Of a stretch of 49,632 bases of DNA, positions 15,482-24,983 are shown in pieces (the stretch's first letter is position 1; the number at the start of each line of letters is the position of its first letter). The notes below the pieces were generated by a model that worked only from the letters and a program-made list of their open reading frames with translations, searched no databases and was not told where the DNA came from. Made by a program: the position numbers and the translations under genes. This DNA comes from Candidatus Poseidoniaceae archaeon (GTDB lineage: Archaea; Thermoplasmatota; Poseidoniia; Poseidoniales; Poseidoniaceae): the NCBI GenBank assembly GCA_028353405.1, contig JAOMOG010000010.1, positions 1-49,632 on the forward strand. The letters are read 5' to 3'.

Positions 15482-17130
15482 TGTCAAAACAAATCCCTGA
15501 CGGCGCAGTCGATTCTAATGGAGATTTATTGCCAGAACTTTCTAAGTCCTCTAGGAATATGAAAATGATTCGTTTGTTGAAAACTCCTGCACCATCCTTT
15601 ACTGGAAAATACCCAGGTTCCCGCTTTTGGACATGGGTGGCATTTTCATTGGCAAGAAGAGTGAGGGCAATTCAATTCAGAACTTCTCATGTATCTGGTT
15701 ATGAAAATATTCCCAAAGATAACGGGGCCTTATTCTCGGCATGGCATACCAACGGCCTTGTTGACGCGCTAGGAATCATGTTACCAAATCCTAAACATTT
15801 CGTTATGGGGGGCCGTCATGACTTGGTAACAAGACCGGTGTTGGGCTGGTGGACTCGTAAATTAGCAATGCAACCGGTAATCCGCAAGGCCGAATTATTA
15901 CGAGGGGGATGCACCGAAGAAGAAGCCATACACCTAAACGGCAAAACTCTCCTCGCACTATCAAAAGGAATTTCGCGCGGTTATGGGTGTGTATTATTTC
16001 CAGAAGGAACTAGTCACGATGAATCTCACATGCTTCGTTTTAGAACAGGGCCAATGCGCACAGTTCTCGCCGCTGCAGCGATATCAATAGCGGAAGATAG
16101 ACCATTGCCAGCAATCGTTCCTGTAGGATTACATTTCAGAGTGAGGCACCATTTTAGGACTGACCAGTGGGTAGAATTTGGCAAGCCAATAGAGATTCAG
16201 AAATCCGACATTCCCCAGCAATTAGTCGACGCTGTCAAACAAGGAAGATGGATTGAACCTCCCGCCGAACAGGTCTTATCGCTACGCGACAAGTTGCGTC
16301 CAAAGTTGATGGAACTAACTCCCAATACAAGTGATTGGGATGATTATGGCGGCATCAAATTATTGGCTCACATAGAGTCCAAACATATTGGTAAACCGAT
16401 ACGTAGTTGGAAGGAAGAAGTAATTGCTGCAAGAGATATTAATCAATCGATTAAAGCCAGCCAAAACGACGAAGGCTTAACAGATGAAAAAAAATACATT
16501 ACTAACAAATTAACCAGCATCAAGCATAAGGCTGCAGTCAATGCGGGAAAAATACTCTTTGAGCACAATTTAGATGGACGGGATTTGAATCCCAAAGGCC
16601 TTGATTTGAGAAGAGCCAATCTCCTAAAGGCGCCCCTTGCTTTAGTTAGGCTATGCATCTTTTTGGCAGTATTGCCGATATCAATTGTTGGACTTGGCTT
16701 CCAAGTGGCCGTGGGTAGATTACTAGGTGACTCAACAGATGAGGGAGTGGATGCAAGAACTTCCTATCAATTTCTTGCAGCATTATTCGGCTCAGTATTC
16801 GGATGGCCGATAATAGCCTCTGCTATTTTGGTGGCAATGTATTCAAATTCTACCGAGATTAGTAATATTATCAATTTAGATATTTTCACTTATATTGGAA
16901 CAACTCAGCTAGATTTAGTGATTACAATGGCTATAATCTGGATATCAACTATATTTTCGTTTTTCATTTCTGGGCATATTTGTGCACGCACCTGGGATGA
17001 TTGGACGGACTTCAAGAAGGCGATTATTAGGTTGAGAATGTCAAAGGTTACTAGGCAGAATTTGCGAGGTTATTTACTAACAATTTCCAATAATCTTGGT
17101 GATGAGAGCAATGGTACGGTTCAAACATGA
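15481..17130 (+). CDS. PlsC-type glycerophosphate acyltransferase-like membrane protein
   Basis: This 549-residue protein has an acyltransferase domain in its first ~250 residues. The catalytic segment is AWHTNGLVDAL (His89 and Asp95), an H-x5-D spacing seen in Gpt2/Sct1-like acyltransferases instead of the usual H-x4-D. The second motif FPEGTSHD (173-180) also fits that subgroup, and basic residues follow (LRFRTGPMR). Three membrane segments lie at ~387-411, 429-453 and 476-498. The family acylates glycerol-3-phosphate or lysophospholipids. Such activity is unexpected in an archaeon with ether lipids, so the acceptor is uncertain. The start is fixed by the TAATG overlap with the HIT gene. 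Confidence 0.8.
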   Translation: MSKQIPDGAVDSNGDLLPELSKSSRNMKMIRLLKTPAPSFTGKYPGSRFWTWVAFSLARRVRAIQFRTSHVSGYENIPKDNGALFSAWHTNGLVDALGIMLPNPKHFVMGGRHDLVTRPVLGWWTRKLAMQPVIRKAELLRGGCTEEEAIHLNGKTLLALSKGISRGYGCVLFPEGTSHDESHMLRFRTGPMRTVLAAAAISIAEDRPLPAIVPVGLHFRVRHHFRTDQWVEFGKPIEIQKSDIPQQLVDAVKQGRWIEPPAEQVLSLRDKLRPKLMELTPNTSDWDDYGGIKLLAHIESKHIGKPIRSWKEEVIAARDINQSIKASQNDEGLTDEKKYITNKLTSIKHKAAVNAGKILFEHNLDGRDLNPKGLDLRRANLLKAPLALVRLCIFLAVLPISIVGLGFQVAVGRLLGDSTDEGVDARTSYQFLAALFGSVFGWPIIASAILVAMYSNSTEISNIINLDIFTYIGTTQLDLVITMAIIWISTIFSFFISGHICARTWDDWTDFKKAIIRLRMSKVTRQNLRGYLLTISNNLGDESNGTVQT

Positions 17131-17148
17131 GCAACGTTTGGCCCAACT

Positions 17149-17784
17149 ATGTCAAACACCGACATCGCCCAACGAGTAGAGAAGTGGTTAGCTTCAGAAC
17201 GGCTGATCGTCAAACAACAAGATGACGAAAGGGCAGAAGTACATTTCCTCATCAAATACCCCCACGGCCCACAAGGTCACATGTTCGCAGTAGTCATTCC
17301 TAAGGGAAGAGATCTAGTTGCCTGTTCAAGTATGACTCGGGTCGATTTAGGTCAACAAGAAGAGATGAAAAAACACATGCGAGAAGACGAGATTGAATGG
17401 GATGAATGGGTTCATGATAGTCGCCTTCAACTGATTAGAACTTCAGTAGATTGGGGCATGCATATGGGGCATGTAGATGATAAAAAACCAGGCCCATTAC
17501 AAGCCTTCAATGTCAGTTTGCCAATTTGGTTTGATGGCTTAACAAAAAATGAATTAATGCAAACATTGCGAAGATTATGGTTGGCCAAACTCGGAATTAT
17601 TCATGAGATCAAATACGCATATGGACCTGGAAGTGGAACTCCTGGCCCAGTAGATGATTGGGCAGACCGATTGAAATCTCAATCTGGGAAGAAAAACACC
17701 CCAGTTCAAATCGAAACTCAAGAGATCGAATTCAATGATGATATGTCATTTGGCTCGGGCTTCGACCCATCCGAATGGGCATAG
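17149..17784 (+). CDS. Uncharacterised protein, possibly DUF2299-like
   Basis: This 211-residue soluble protein starts with a helix and a beta-rich segment (WLASERLIVKQQDDERAEVHFLIKYP, then FAVVIPKGRDLVAC). This layout resembles small archaeal DUF2299 proteins with a secretion-chaperone-like fold. The resemblance is weak and by eye. The C-terminal ~55 residues are acidic and polar (FNDDMSFGSGFDPSEWA) and probably disordered. It follows the acyltransferase by 18 nt on the same strand and may share its transcript. Confidence 0.55.
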   Translation: MSNTDIAQRVEKWLASERLIVKQQDDERAEVHFLIKYPHGPQGHMFAVVIPKGRDLVACSSMTRVDLGQQEEMKKHMREDEIEWDEWVHDSRLQLIRTSVDWGMHMGHVDDKKPGPLQAFNVSLPIWFDGLTKNELMQTLRRLWLAKLGIIHEIKYAYGPGSGTPGPVDDWADRLKSQSGKKNTPVQIETQEIEFNDDMSFGSGFDPSEWA

Positions 17785-17864
17785 GTAAATTATCCGTTTA
17801 TTTAATCGATAAAAACGCATCACAGAGAGCCGAAACACCGCGATTCCTTAGTCGTGAAGTAAAA

Positions 17865-17889
17865 GCCTCATTTTTGACCCGAATGAGGC
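17865..17889. promoter_or_regulatory. 8-bp hairpin or operator upstream of the giant VWA protein gene
   Basis: GCCTCATT (17865-17872) and AATGAGGC (17882-17889) are perfect inverted arms with a 9-nt spacer. They lie about 55 nt before the start of the surface-protein gene. Either a protein-binding site or a hairpin in the 5' leader is possible. Confidence 0.4.
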
Positions 17890-17943
17890 GCGGTTAAGTA
17901 TGAAGAGTTAATACAAAATATGTAGTAAGCCCGAGGAATGCCT

Positions 17944-20900
17944 ATGCAACAAAAAATAAAATCAATCAGCCTAGCATCAATTATGGTAATGTCAGTCCTT
18001 TCGACATTGCTAATAGCAAGTATTACTGTATCTGCGGGAACAGTGGTAATAACCGAAGCAATCCAAATCGTTGATGGTGGAACATCAACAGATTCACAGG
18101 TTGCAGTCTCGTCCGACAGTGAAGGTAATGTTCACGTCGTTTGGGTGAGAAATAATTTACATCTGTATTATTCAATGCTGTCTCCTAGGGGAGAGACGTT
18201 GATTGATGCGACTCAAGTTTCTAGTGCTGGATTGCATAAGATTTGGCACCCTGACATGGTTATTGATACCAATGACAAGGTGCATATCGTGTGGGCTGAT
18301 AGGGCAGGCCAACACAAGATCATGTACACTGCATTAGCTCCATGGAATGCACCAATGGATGGCCAAGCAAGTGACGACGGTACAATAACCGCTATCGACG
18401 ACATCGCCATTTCTATGCGCGCACAAAACCGTGACTGGCCTTCTATCGCACTAGATAGCCAAAACAATGTTCACATTGCTTGGGAAGACAACTATGACGA
18501 ATTAGGTCGCTTCTACAACCAACCTCAAATTTACTATTCAATGATCCAACCTGACATGGCCTCAGGCAGCATCATCACACTATTCGATGATACTTTACTT
18601 ACTCCAATCATTGGACATAAGGGCCACCCTGATATCGTAGTTGATGCAAACGATTTCGTACAAATCGCTTGGGACGATACTCGCGGTGGTAAAGTGGAAT
18701 TAGCTTTCATCGTCGATACTTCAGGTTCTATGTATTCTGAGTGGGCCGATGTATGTACTGTTATCTATGGCGGTGCATTCGCAAGTGGAGGCAGCTTCCA
18801 AGGATTGAAGCCTATGCTTGAGACTGCTAACATGACTGTATATGAGACAATTTACGGTCTCGGAAACACTCTGCCTGGTGCTGCAAGCTCAGGTAACTGT
18901 GCTGCACATAACAATGCTGCAAGCGGTATTAGAAACACTCCACTTGGACTTAGCCCAGGCGACGATTCCGGTGGACTACGTAAGTTACCAGGCACAGTAT
19001 ACAGTGGAAACACCTACTCTGGATACTCTGGAGAAGACTGGGGCCCAGGAAGTAACTGGGCATGTTTGTCATGGAAGGACACATTGGGCAATGTTCCAGG
19101 TAATCCTCCAACAAGCGATGATCACCGCTGGAACCCGAATGCAACAAAGATTGTAATTCCAGTTTCTGATGAAGGTCCAAAAGACGGCGACCCGGCACAA
19201 CAAGCAGATGACATCTCTTCCATTATTGAGGCGCACGACAGCTGTCTTAATGCTGGAGTAATTCCAGTAGGTTTGTATGGGCAATCATGGGGTGGGGCAA
19301 ACAATGTTCAATCTCATTTCAAGGACTTGGTACAATGCCCGAACGGTGTTGTTTCAGTTCAAACTAGAAACTGTCCTGGAAATACTTTGACAAGCACTGA
19401 TGCAGGCGGACAAGCATACGAGTTCCCATCAGGCAGTGGTGGAAACAATGCAATGAGCCTTCTGGTCGAAGCAATGGTTTACATCTCAACCAACAACTCT
19501 CGTGAAATTTACATGACCGTTCTCGACCCATATGCAAAGATGAACAACGATGCTACTTGGACACCGGGCTCTTCAGGACACTCTGTTATTGGTGGAAACT
19601 ACCACGAAGACGTAGGTGCTGCAGCAGATGGTCACCTAGTCGTTGTAAACGACACACGTGTCACTATCGATGACGCTTATTCATTCCACCCTTCAATCGG
19701 AGTTGACATGCAAGGAAACACACACATCGCTTGGATGGATGGCCGTGATTATGGATTTGAAAAGGATGTTAACTACGAAGTTTACTACACCAAGTTGCGC
19801 CTACAAGGTGCAGGTGCTTGGGATGGTGCTGAAAACGGACTTTCCACATACGCTATCAAGAAGATTAACGACACACCAATCTCCAATGTAGAAGGAAAGA
19901 CTGGAATCTCTGGCAACAACCCATATGGTGGAAACTCAGTGTTCCCAGCATTACTAACTGACGATCAAAGCAATATCCACATCGCTTGGAGCGATTGGGG
20001 CAATCAGTCTGCTACCGAAGAAGTAGTCTATGTTAGATTGAATTCAACAGAAAACACAGGCGATGGATTAGGGCCTACAGGCGAATTCGATGGAGCACTA
20101 GATGAGTGGGAGATTATTCCAGTTACATCGTGGGACTCAAACAAACTCGGACCAAACTCTGGAAGACAACCGAGTCTTGGTATGCCTCCAGCATTCTCAA
20201 ACGATTTGGGAAGTGGAGCACACATTGCTTGGTCAGATACCAATAAGTGTGGCGAGGATGGAAACCAAAACAGATTCACTGTTTGCTATTCACACGTTCT
20301 AACCGGTCAAGTTGATGTTGAATTTGATGAAGGTGAAACATTCTATCACGTTATTGAACCAAGCCAGCAAACCATATACAATCTTACTATGAACAATTCT
20401 ACACCGGGTCCGAAAGACTTGGTTGCAGATACCTATGGATTGAATATTACCGGTGTGCCGCAAAACTGGACAGCATCATTGCATTTCAGTTCAAATCACA
20501 CAGGAATTTTCGGCGAAACACCAGTTTACCTAGAAGGTGGGGAAAATATCCGCTTCTATATGCGTGTACGCGCACCATCGGTGTATCAAGCCAATGAAGA
20601 TGAGCTGGCACAGATTACAGTTATCGCAAAGTCCTACAAGGACCCAGCAATTCAAAATGAATTGGTCACACTGACTCTAATGGATGTTGTTCATGGAATT
20701 AATCTTGATACCTCACACAGCATGGCAGATATTGAGCAAGGACAAACAGCGATATTCTCAATCACCATTACCAATACAGGTAACGTTCACGATGCATTTG
20801 TCTTCTGGGATCCAGCAAGCCTCGAAGGGCAACAAGAATGGCAATTGCCGTTCGGTTGGCAAGTATCCTTCCCGACCCGTGTTGAATTAGACCCTGGTCA

Positions 20901-22986
20901 ATCGGTAACCAAGAATTTGGAAATCAGTGTACCAACATCTGAAGATCCCGGAGCATTCGTTATCTTTGTCAAGGGTTGGAGCGAAGGTGAACCAATCAAG
21001 TCTATTGCCAAAGGAACTTACGATGTTCTTGAACTAGGAGTATATGTTTCAATTCGTTCCACAGGTAACATTGTCTTTGAGATATCTGATACCAATGAAT
21101 ACATCTTGCCAGGCGACTGTGCAACATACCCTATTGATGTAACAAAGAACTTCGATTCAGGCGACCTTGTCTTCGTGACACCGGGCGCTCCTGATCTCAA
21201 ACCGGAAGGAATGGATTTGGATACATGGCGCAAGGATAATTGGGTAGTCAATATGGACTTCTCAGATGCCCCAGGTGGCAACTTAGTCGAAATGAGCGAA
21301 CCTCGCGCATGGGATATTCCAGCAAATGCTGAATTTGTCACATTCGAAGTAAGAGCCGATGTATGTGCTCCGACCAACGCAAGTGCAGGCCTAGGTCCAG
21401 CAGTGACTATCAAGGCCTATCTCGACGGATACCCAAGAATTTCCGATTCAATAATACTTTCAACCAATGTAATCCATGTTTATGACTTGGATGCAGGAGT
21501 TGACCCAGAAGTAGGAACCAACCTGATTGTAAATCCTGGTGACAACCTAATTCTGCCGATTACTGTTGAAAATGAAGGAAATGGACCTGATCGATATGAC
21601 TTCAGACTTGCGAGAGTAACTGATGCCTACGGTGTCGATGTCCTATGGGACATTACCGTACCTCGCCAATATCTACAAGAATTGAGTAGAGGAACATACC
21701 AGAATTTCGATGTGATGATGAATGTCCCTGTCCAAGTTCAAGCAGGAACTTACACTGTTATCTTGCAAGCATTCTCAGAAGAGCCATACCCTGATTCATC
21801 TGGACGCGATACAAGACTACGTGACCAACTGGTCTTCAATGTCGAAGTAAGCGAATTCCATGACATGCAGATTAGCATGGACGAAACAGTGGAGAACGCT
21901 GTTAAGACCTCTGCACCGGGAAGAGTTGTAAGATACATAGTCAACATTACCAACAATGGAAATGTACCTGATGTACCTTCTTTGAACAATCACACAGCAA
22001 CTCGTGATGGAGATGCTCTGCTTTGGGGAGAACTACCTGGAATGGGCGCTCTTGATGGCTGGTCAGTTGAATGGAAGATGCTCAAGCAAATTGGAGTAGA
22101 CGTTGCTTCAGAGGAAGCATGTTTGGAAGAGGTTTCAACCGCTTCTGCATTCCCAGAAGATCAATGTGTATATCTAACAGATATCAATGAATTCAGACTA
22201 CCAGAGATGGATCCTTATACAACACACTCCGTAGTAGCTATCGTAAAGATTGCAACAACAGCAACTCTAGACACAAGACATATTGGTTTGAAGGTTTATT
22301 CTCGCTTTGGCGATATGGCTGCAGACGGTGACCATGATGACTCACCAGCATGGGAAGGAGAGGACTTAGATACTAACGAGCTTATTCTTACTCTAAGATT
22401 ACGCGCACCTAACTTAGTCATCAAAGATTTCACCATCGCAGATTATAGCGGCGATGTTGACACAACAATCCCGATTGGAATAACTCTGCAAAACACAGGA
22501 AATGTACATGCAACTGATATTGAAATCGTTCTTTGTGAATATGATGAATCAAGTCTGGCCATCCAAAGAGAGATCGAAAAGAACAACGGCTGTGATGAAG
22601 AGAATATCGTAATGCGCCAACTCGTTGGAGCCTTACTATCACCAGATGCTACTGAAGATGCGAAAGAGATTGAGCTGTTCTTACTCTATCCAGTTACTGC
22701 AGGTTCCCACGGAGTCTACATAGTAGTTGATCCAATGAATGAAATCGTTGAGAGTAATGAAGGTGACAATGTAATGAGAGTCGGAAAGGAACTTTCGTCC
22801 TCCAACCCATTCATGGATGTTGCAGGCGATGTTGTCGGTAAGACTGCTCTACCATTTACGGTCATTCTGCTAACCTTCGCCCTTCTTGGAGTCGTTTACT
22901 TAGTTGGTAAGGGACGTAGAGACGAAGTCAATCGAAGAATCGCTGAACAGTCTTCACTGATAACAGTTCTAAGTGAAGAAAAGTGA
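17944..22986 (+). CDS. Giant surface protein: signal peptide, seven propeller-like repeats with nested VWA domain, NEW3/CARDB-like repeats, C-terminal anchor
   Basis: This 1680-residue protein has a signal peptide (~8-31, ending VSAG). Seven repeats of the form N-x-H-I-A-W-x-D then Y-Y/M-x-x-L resemble propeller blades; their Trp residues lie at about 67, 117, 180, 243, 597, 682 and 763. The fourth blade is interrupted after WDDTRGGK by a von Willebrand A domain with a MIDAS motif DTSGSM (258-263), a later VIPVSDEG strand and several Cys pairs. The blade resumes at REIYMTVLDP. Residues ~780-1600 carry Ig-like domains with G-N-V-H/G-N-G-P turns, ending in a CARDB-like domain. A membrane helix (~1635-1654) and basic tail follow. 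GAGG at 17933-17936 is 7 nt from ATG 17944 but only 1 nt from ATG 17938, which decides the start. Confidence 0.85.
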   Translation: MQQKIKSISLASIMVMSVLSTLLIASITVSAGTVVITEAIQIVDGGTSTDSQVAVSSDSEGNVHVVWVRNNLHLYYSMLSPRGETLIDATQVSSAGLHKIWHPDMVIDTNDKVHIVWADRAGQHKIMYTALAPWNAPMDGQASDDGTITAIDDIAISMRAQNRDWPSIALDSQNNVHIAWEDNYDELGRFYNQPQIYYSMIQPDMASGSIITLFDDTLLTPIIGHKGHPDIVVDANDFVQIAWDDTRGGKVELAFIVDTSGSMYSEWADVCTVIYGGAFASGGSFQGLKPMLETANMTVYETIYGLGNTLPGAASSGNCAAHNNAASGIRNTPLGLSPGDDSGGLRKLPGTVYSGNTYSGYSGEDWGPGSNWACLSWKDTLGNVPGNPPTSDDHRWNPNATKIVIPVSDEGPKDGDPAQQADDISSIIEAHDSCLNAGVIPVGLYGQSWGGANNVQSHFKDLVQCPNGVVSVQTRNCPGNTLTSTDAGGQAYEFPSGSGGNNAMSLLVEAMVYISTNNSREIYMTVLDPYAKMNNDATWTPGSSGHSVIGGNYHEDVGAAADGHLVVVNDTRVTIDDAYSFHPSIGVDMQGNTHIAWMDGRDYGFEKDVNYEVYYTKLRLQGAGAWDGAENGLSTYAIKKINDTPISNVEGKTGISGNNPYGGNSVFPALLTDDQSNIHIAWSDWGNQSATEEVVYVRLNSTENTGDGLGPTGEFDGALDEWEIIPVTSWDSNKLGPNSGRQPSLGMPPAFSNDLGSGAHIAWSDTNKCGEDGNQNRFTVCYSHVLTGQVDVEFDEGETFYHVIEPSQQTIYNLTMNNSTPGPKDLVADTYGLNITGVPQNWTASLHFSSNHTGIFGETPVYLEGGENIRFYMRVRAPSVYQANEDELAQITVIAKSYKDPAIQNELVTLTLMDVVHGINLDTSHSMADIEQGQTAIFSITITNTGNVHDAFVFWDPASLEGQQEWQLPFGWQVSFPTRVELDPGQSVTKNLEISVPTSEDPGAFVIFVKGWSEGEPIKSIAKGTYDVLELGVYVSIRSTGNIVFEISDTNEYILPGDCATYPIDVTKNFDSGDLVFVTPGAPDLKPEGMDLDTWRKDNWVVNMDFSDAPGGNLVEMSEPRAWDIPANAEFVTFEVRADVCAPTNASAGLGPAVTIKAYLDGYPRISDSIILSTNVIHVYDLDAGVDPEVGTNLIVNPGDNLILPITVENEGNGPDRYDFRLARVTDAYGVDVLWDITVPRQYLQELSRGTYQNFDVMMNVPVQVQAGTYTVILQAFSEEPYPDSSGRDTRLRDQLVFNVEVSEFHDMQISMDETVENAVKTSAPGRVVRYIVNITNNGNVPDVPSLNNHTATRDGDALLWGELPGMGALDGWSVEWKMLKQIGVDVASEEACLEEVSTASAFPEDQCVYLTDINEFRLPEMDPYTTHSVVAIVKIATTATLDTRHIGLKVYSRFGDMAADGDHDDSPAWEGEDLDTNELILTLRLRAPNLVIKDFTIADYSGDVDTTIPIGITLQNTGNVHATDIEIVLCEYDESSLAIQREIEKNNGCDEENIVMRQLVGALLSPDATEDAKEIELFLLYPVTAGSHGVYIVVDPMNEIVESNEGDNVMRVGKELSSSNPFMDVAGDVVGKTALPFTVILLTFALLGVVYLVGKGRRDEVNRRIAEQSSLITVLSEEK

Positions 22987-23008
22987 TTTGATTCTGCTTA
23001 GATAGACT

Positions 23009-23758
23009 CTATCTGCTTGATTTTGGTGGTAGCCACCATCTCAACTCACTATTATTGTGAGTTGCGATGATGTGGCCGGCTCTATCAGATATTTGTCTTT
23101 CAAGCCGTTGCTGAACCTCTTCGAGTAAAGCATTCATTTGCGTCTGCCCAAGTTGCAATTCCTTGGATAGTCTAGTGAGATCCAATCTTTGCTGTGGAGC
23201 TTCAATGATAGTGTGTATCATCGCCCTCTGCTCGTATTTGTCAAAGTCACTATCCACTGCGGCTGAAATACGATTACGAATGTGTTGATGTAGTGCGATG
23301 ACTGCATCTCTTTGCTGGTCTAATTGTTCAATAATTTCATTGAGGTGAGATAGGTGACCCACACCTTCACCTACTGCTATTTTCTTCCTGCCACTGACCA
23401 TTTCCACCACTGTCAAACTTGCCACAGGCAATCGACGAGACAATCGCATCGGCCCTCCACTAGGTAGTTTACGATGTTCACAATTGAATAGATCGGGACC
23501 CAAATCAATCCTTAATGACAAAGCTTTCTGAACACTAAAAATTGTTTTTGGTGGTCCACCCTTTTCACTAGGAACTTTTTCACTTTTTACAAAACTACCT
23601 TTTTCTAATTCTTTCAAGTGTTTCATTATTGCTTGTTGGCTTACACCGATGATTTCAGCTAGTTGCATTGGGTAGTGCGGTTCTCTAACCAACCGCTCTA
23701 ATATTTGCCTTCTAACGCGGTTTTGCAGTAGGTATAACGCGAGGTCAATATCGTCCAT
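23009..23758 (-). CDS. ArsR-like winged-helix transcriptional regulator
   Basis: This 249-residue protein has an N-terminal winged helix (residues ~5-75) in which RRQILERLV and YPMQLAEIIGVSQQAIMKHLKELEKGSFV mark the ArsR/HTH_20-type helix-turn-helix. The rest is predicted helical, with a coiled-coil stretch around ~135-165, and has no clear ligand domain. There is no evident metal-binding Cys site, so metal sensing is unlikely. It follows the membrane protein gene by 55 nt on the same strand and converges on the giant VWA gene, with 22 nt between them. Confidence 0.75.
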   Translation of the reverse strand: MDDIDLALYLLQNRVRRQILERLVREPHYPMQLAEIIGVSQQAIMKHLKELEKGSFVKSEKVPSEKGGPPKTIFSVQKALSLRIDLGPDLFNCEHRKLPSGGPMRLSRRLPVASLTVVEMVSGRKKIAVGEGVGHLSHLNEIIEQLDQQRDAVIALHQHIRNRISAAVDSDFDKYEQRAMIHTIIEAPQQRLDLTRLSKELQLGQTQMNALLEEVQQRLERQISDRAGHIIATHNNSELRWWLPPKSSR

Positions 23759-23813
23759 CACTGCTCAACTCATGGTTATGTAGATGGCCGACCCCTTTCA
23801 ATGCGTCGCAAAA

Positions 23814-24938
23814 TTACATTTCATCCCATTGTTTCCAAGTGTTTTCATCCTCTTTGGACGCACTATCGTTTTTGATTGGTAATTTCGGTGTTGTTTTACT
23901 AGGATTAACCGGCGTTATAGGTGAGGTAACTTTGATTGAACCAGAACCACCTTCATCCCATGAAGAAATCAAAACATCATTTTCTTTCTGCTGAATGTTT
24001 TGTTGCTTTTCAGCAGGTGTCGGTTGTAACTTTGCAGTTACAAAAGGGTCTCGAACTAGTTCCCCAGCCCCCTCAACATCACCACGCATCAAGGCATAAA
24101 CCTGATCGGTAGTCATCATTATCCCGCTTTGAACATCTCCACTTCCATCAACAAACGACCCATCTTCTTGACCAATGCCGGAATCTGCGAATGGGCCAGA
24201 AACGGATTGATTGTTTTCCAAGGTGGCTGGTGAATCAGCAAAAGGTCCAGCAACTTCGTTACCGACGACCTGTTGTAATTCTCCACCATTGTTTATTTGT
24301 TGAATCATTACTTGATTTAGATTTGTTACGGGAGTTAGTGTACCATCGGCCTGGACTATCATCATTTTTGACCTACCTTTAGATCTACTTGCTGCCATTA
24401 GAATTCCAGATAATGGCAATAGTAAAATGCCCAGCACGCACATAAAACCGCCAGCTAGCAAGCCCGTTGATTCAAACATTCCATATTGCATCTCATCAAC
24501 ATAAACCAACCAACCAACCTGTTCCTGACAATCAGTAGATGCACTACATTCGATATCTAAGGCATACTCCGCAGATTCAGCAATTTGCCATGATGCCACT
24601 GTTTCAAAATCGGTATTATCACTTGCCATCGCTTGATAATCGACTAAACAATTTTTATTTTCAATCGCTCCACCGACTCTTGCAGAACCATCCAACTTTG
24701 TCATTGTAATTTCAAAATCACTATTTCCATCAATCGAAATAGCGCGGTAGCAACCACTGCTAATGTTGACAACCTGAGTATCAGCACCTTGAAACTCAAC
24801 CTCATTGTTCAAACGAGGATCAAAAATTGAATCCAACTCCTCTGTATTCATAGCAAGTAATAGGGAGCCAAGTAGTGTAATCACCAAGGCAACAACCAGT
24901 AATCGCTGTGGCCAACGACTGCTTGCTTGCTGCTGCAT
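23814..24938 (-). CDS. Uncharacterised two-helix membrane protein
   Basis: This 374-residue protein has an N-terminal membrane segment (~12-30), an exterior-type domain with paired cysteines (Cys63, 97, 131, 137), a second membrane segment (~159-183), and a long Gln/Asn/Pro-rich, probably cytoplasmic, tail ending EDENTWKQWDEM. I do not recognise a family. ATG 24938 is preferred over an in-frame TTG at 24968 because GGAG lies 8 nt upstream of it. It is 45 nt downstream of top6A, so it may be on the topoisomerase transcript. Confidence 0.6.
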   Translation of the reverse strand: MQQQASSRWPQRLLVVALVITLLGSLLLAMNTEELDSIFDPRLNNEVEFQGADTQVVNISSGCYRAISIDGNSDFEITMTKLDGSARVGGAIENKNCLVDYQAMASDNTDFETVASWQIAESAEYALDIECSASTDCQEQVGWLVYVDEMQYGMFESTGLLAGGFMCVLGILLLPLSGILMAASRSKGRSKMMIVQADGTLTPVTNLNQVMIQQINNGGELQQVVGNEVAGPFADSPATLENNQSVSGPFADSGIGQEDGSFVDGSGDVQSGIMMTTDQVYALMRGDVEGAGELVRDPFVTAKLQPTPAEKQQNIQQKENDVLISSWDEGGSGSIKVTSPITPVNPSKTTPKLPIKNDSASKEDENTWKQWDEM

Positions 24939-24983
24939 ATTATCGTCTCCGACCTCTTCCCAATTCAAGGCTTGTGTGAATAA

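Noticed and set aside
21018-21413. 131-residue minus-strand frame inside the giant surface protein gene
   Set aside because: It is antisense to Ig-like domain coding sequence, with no motif.
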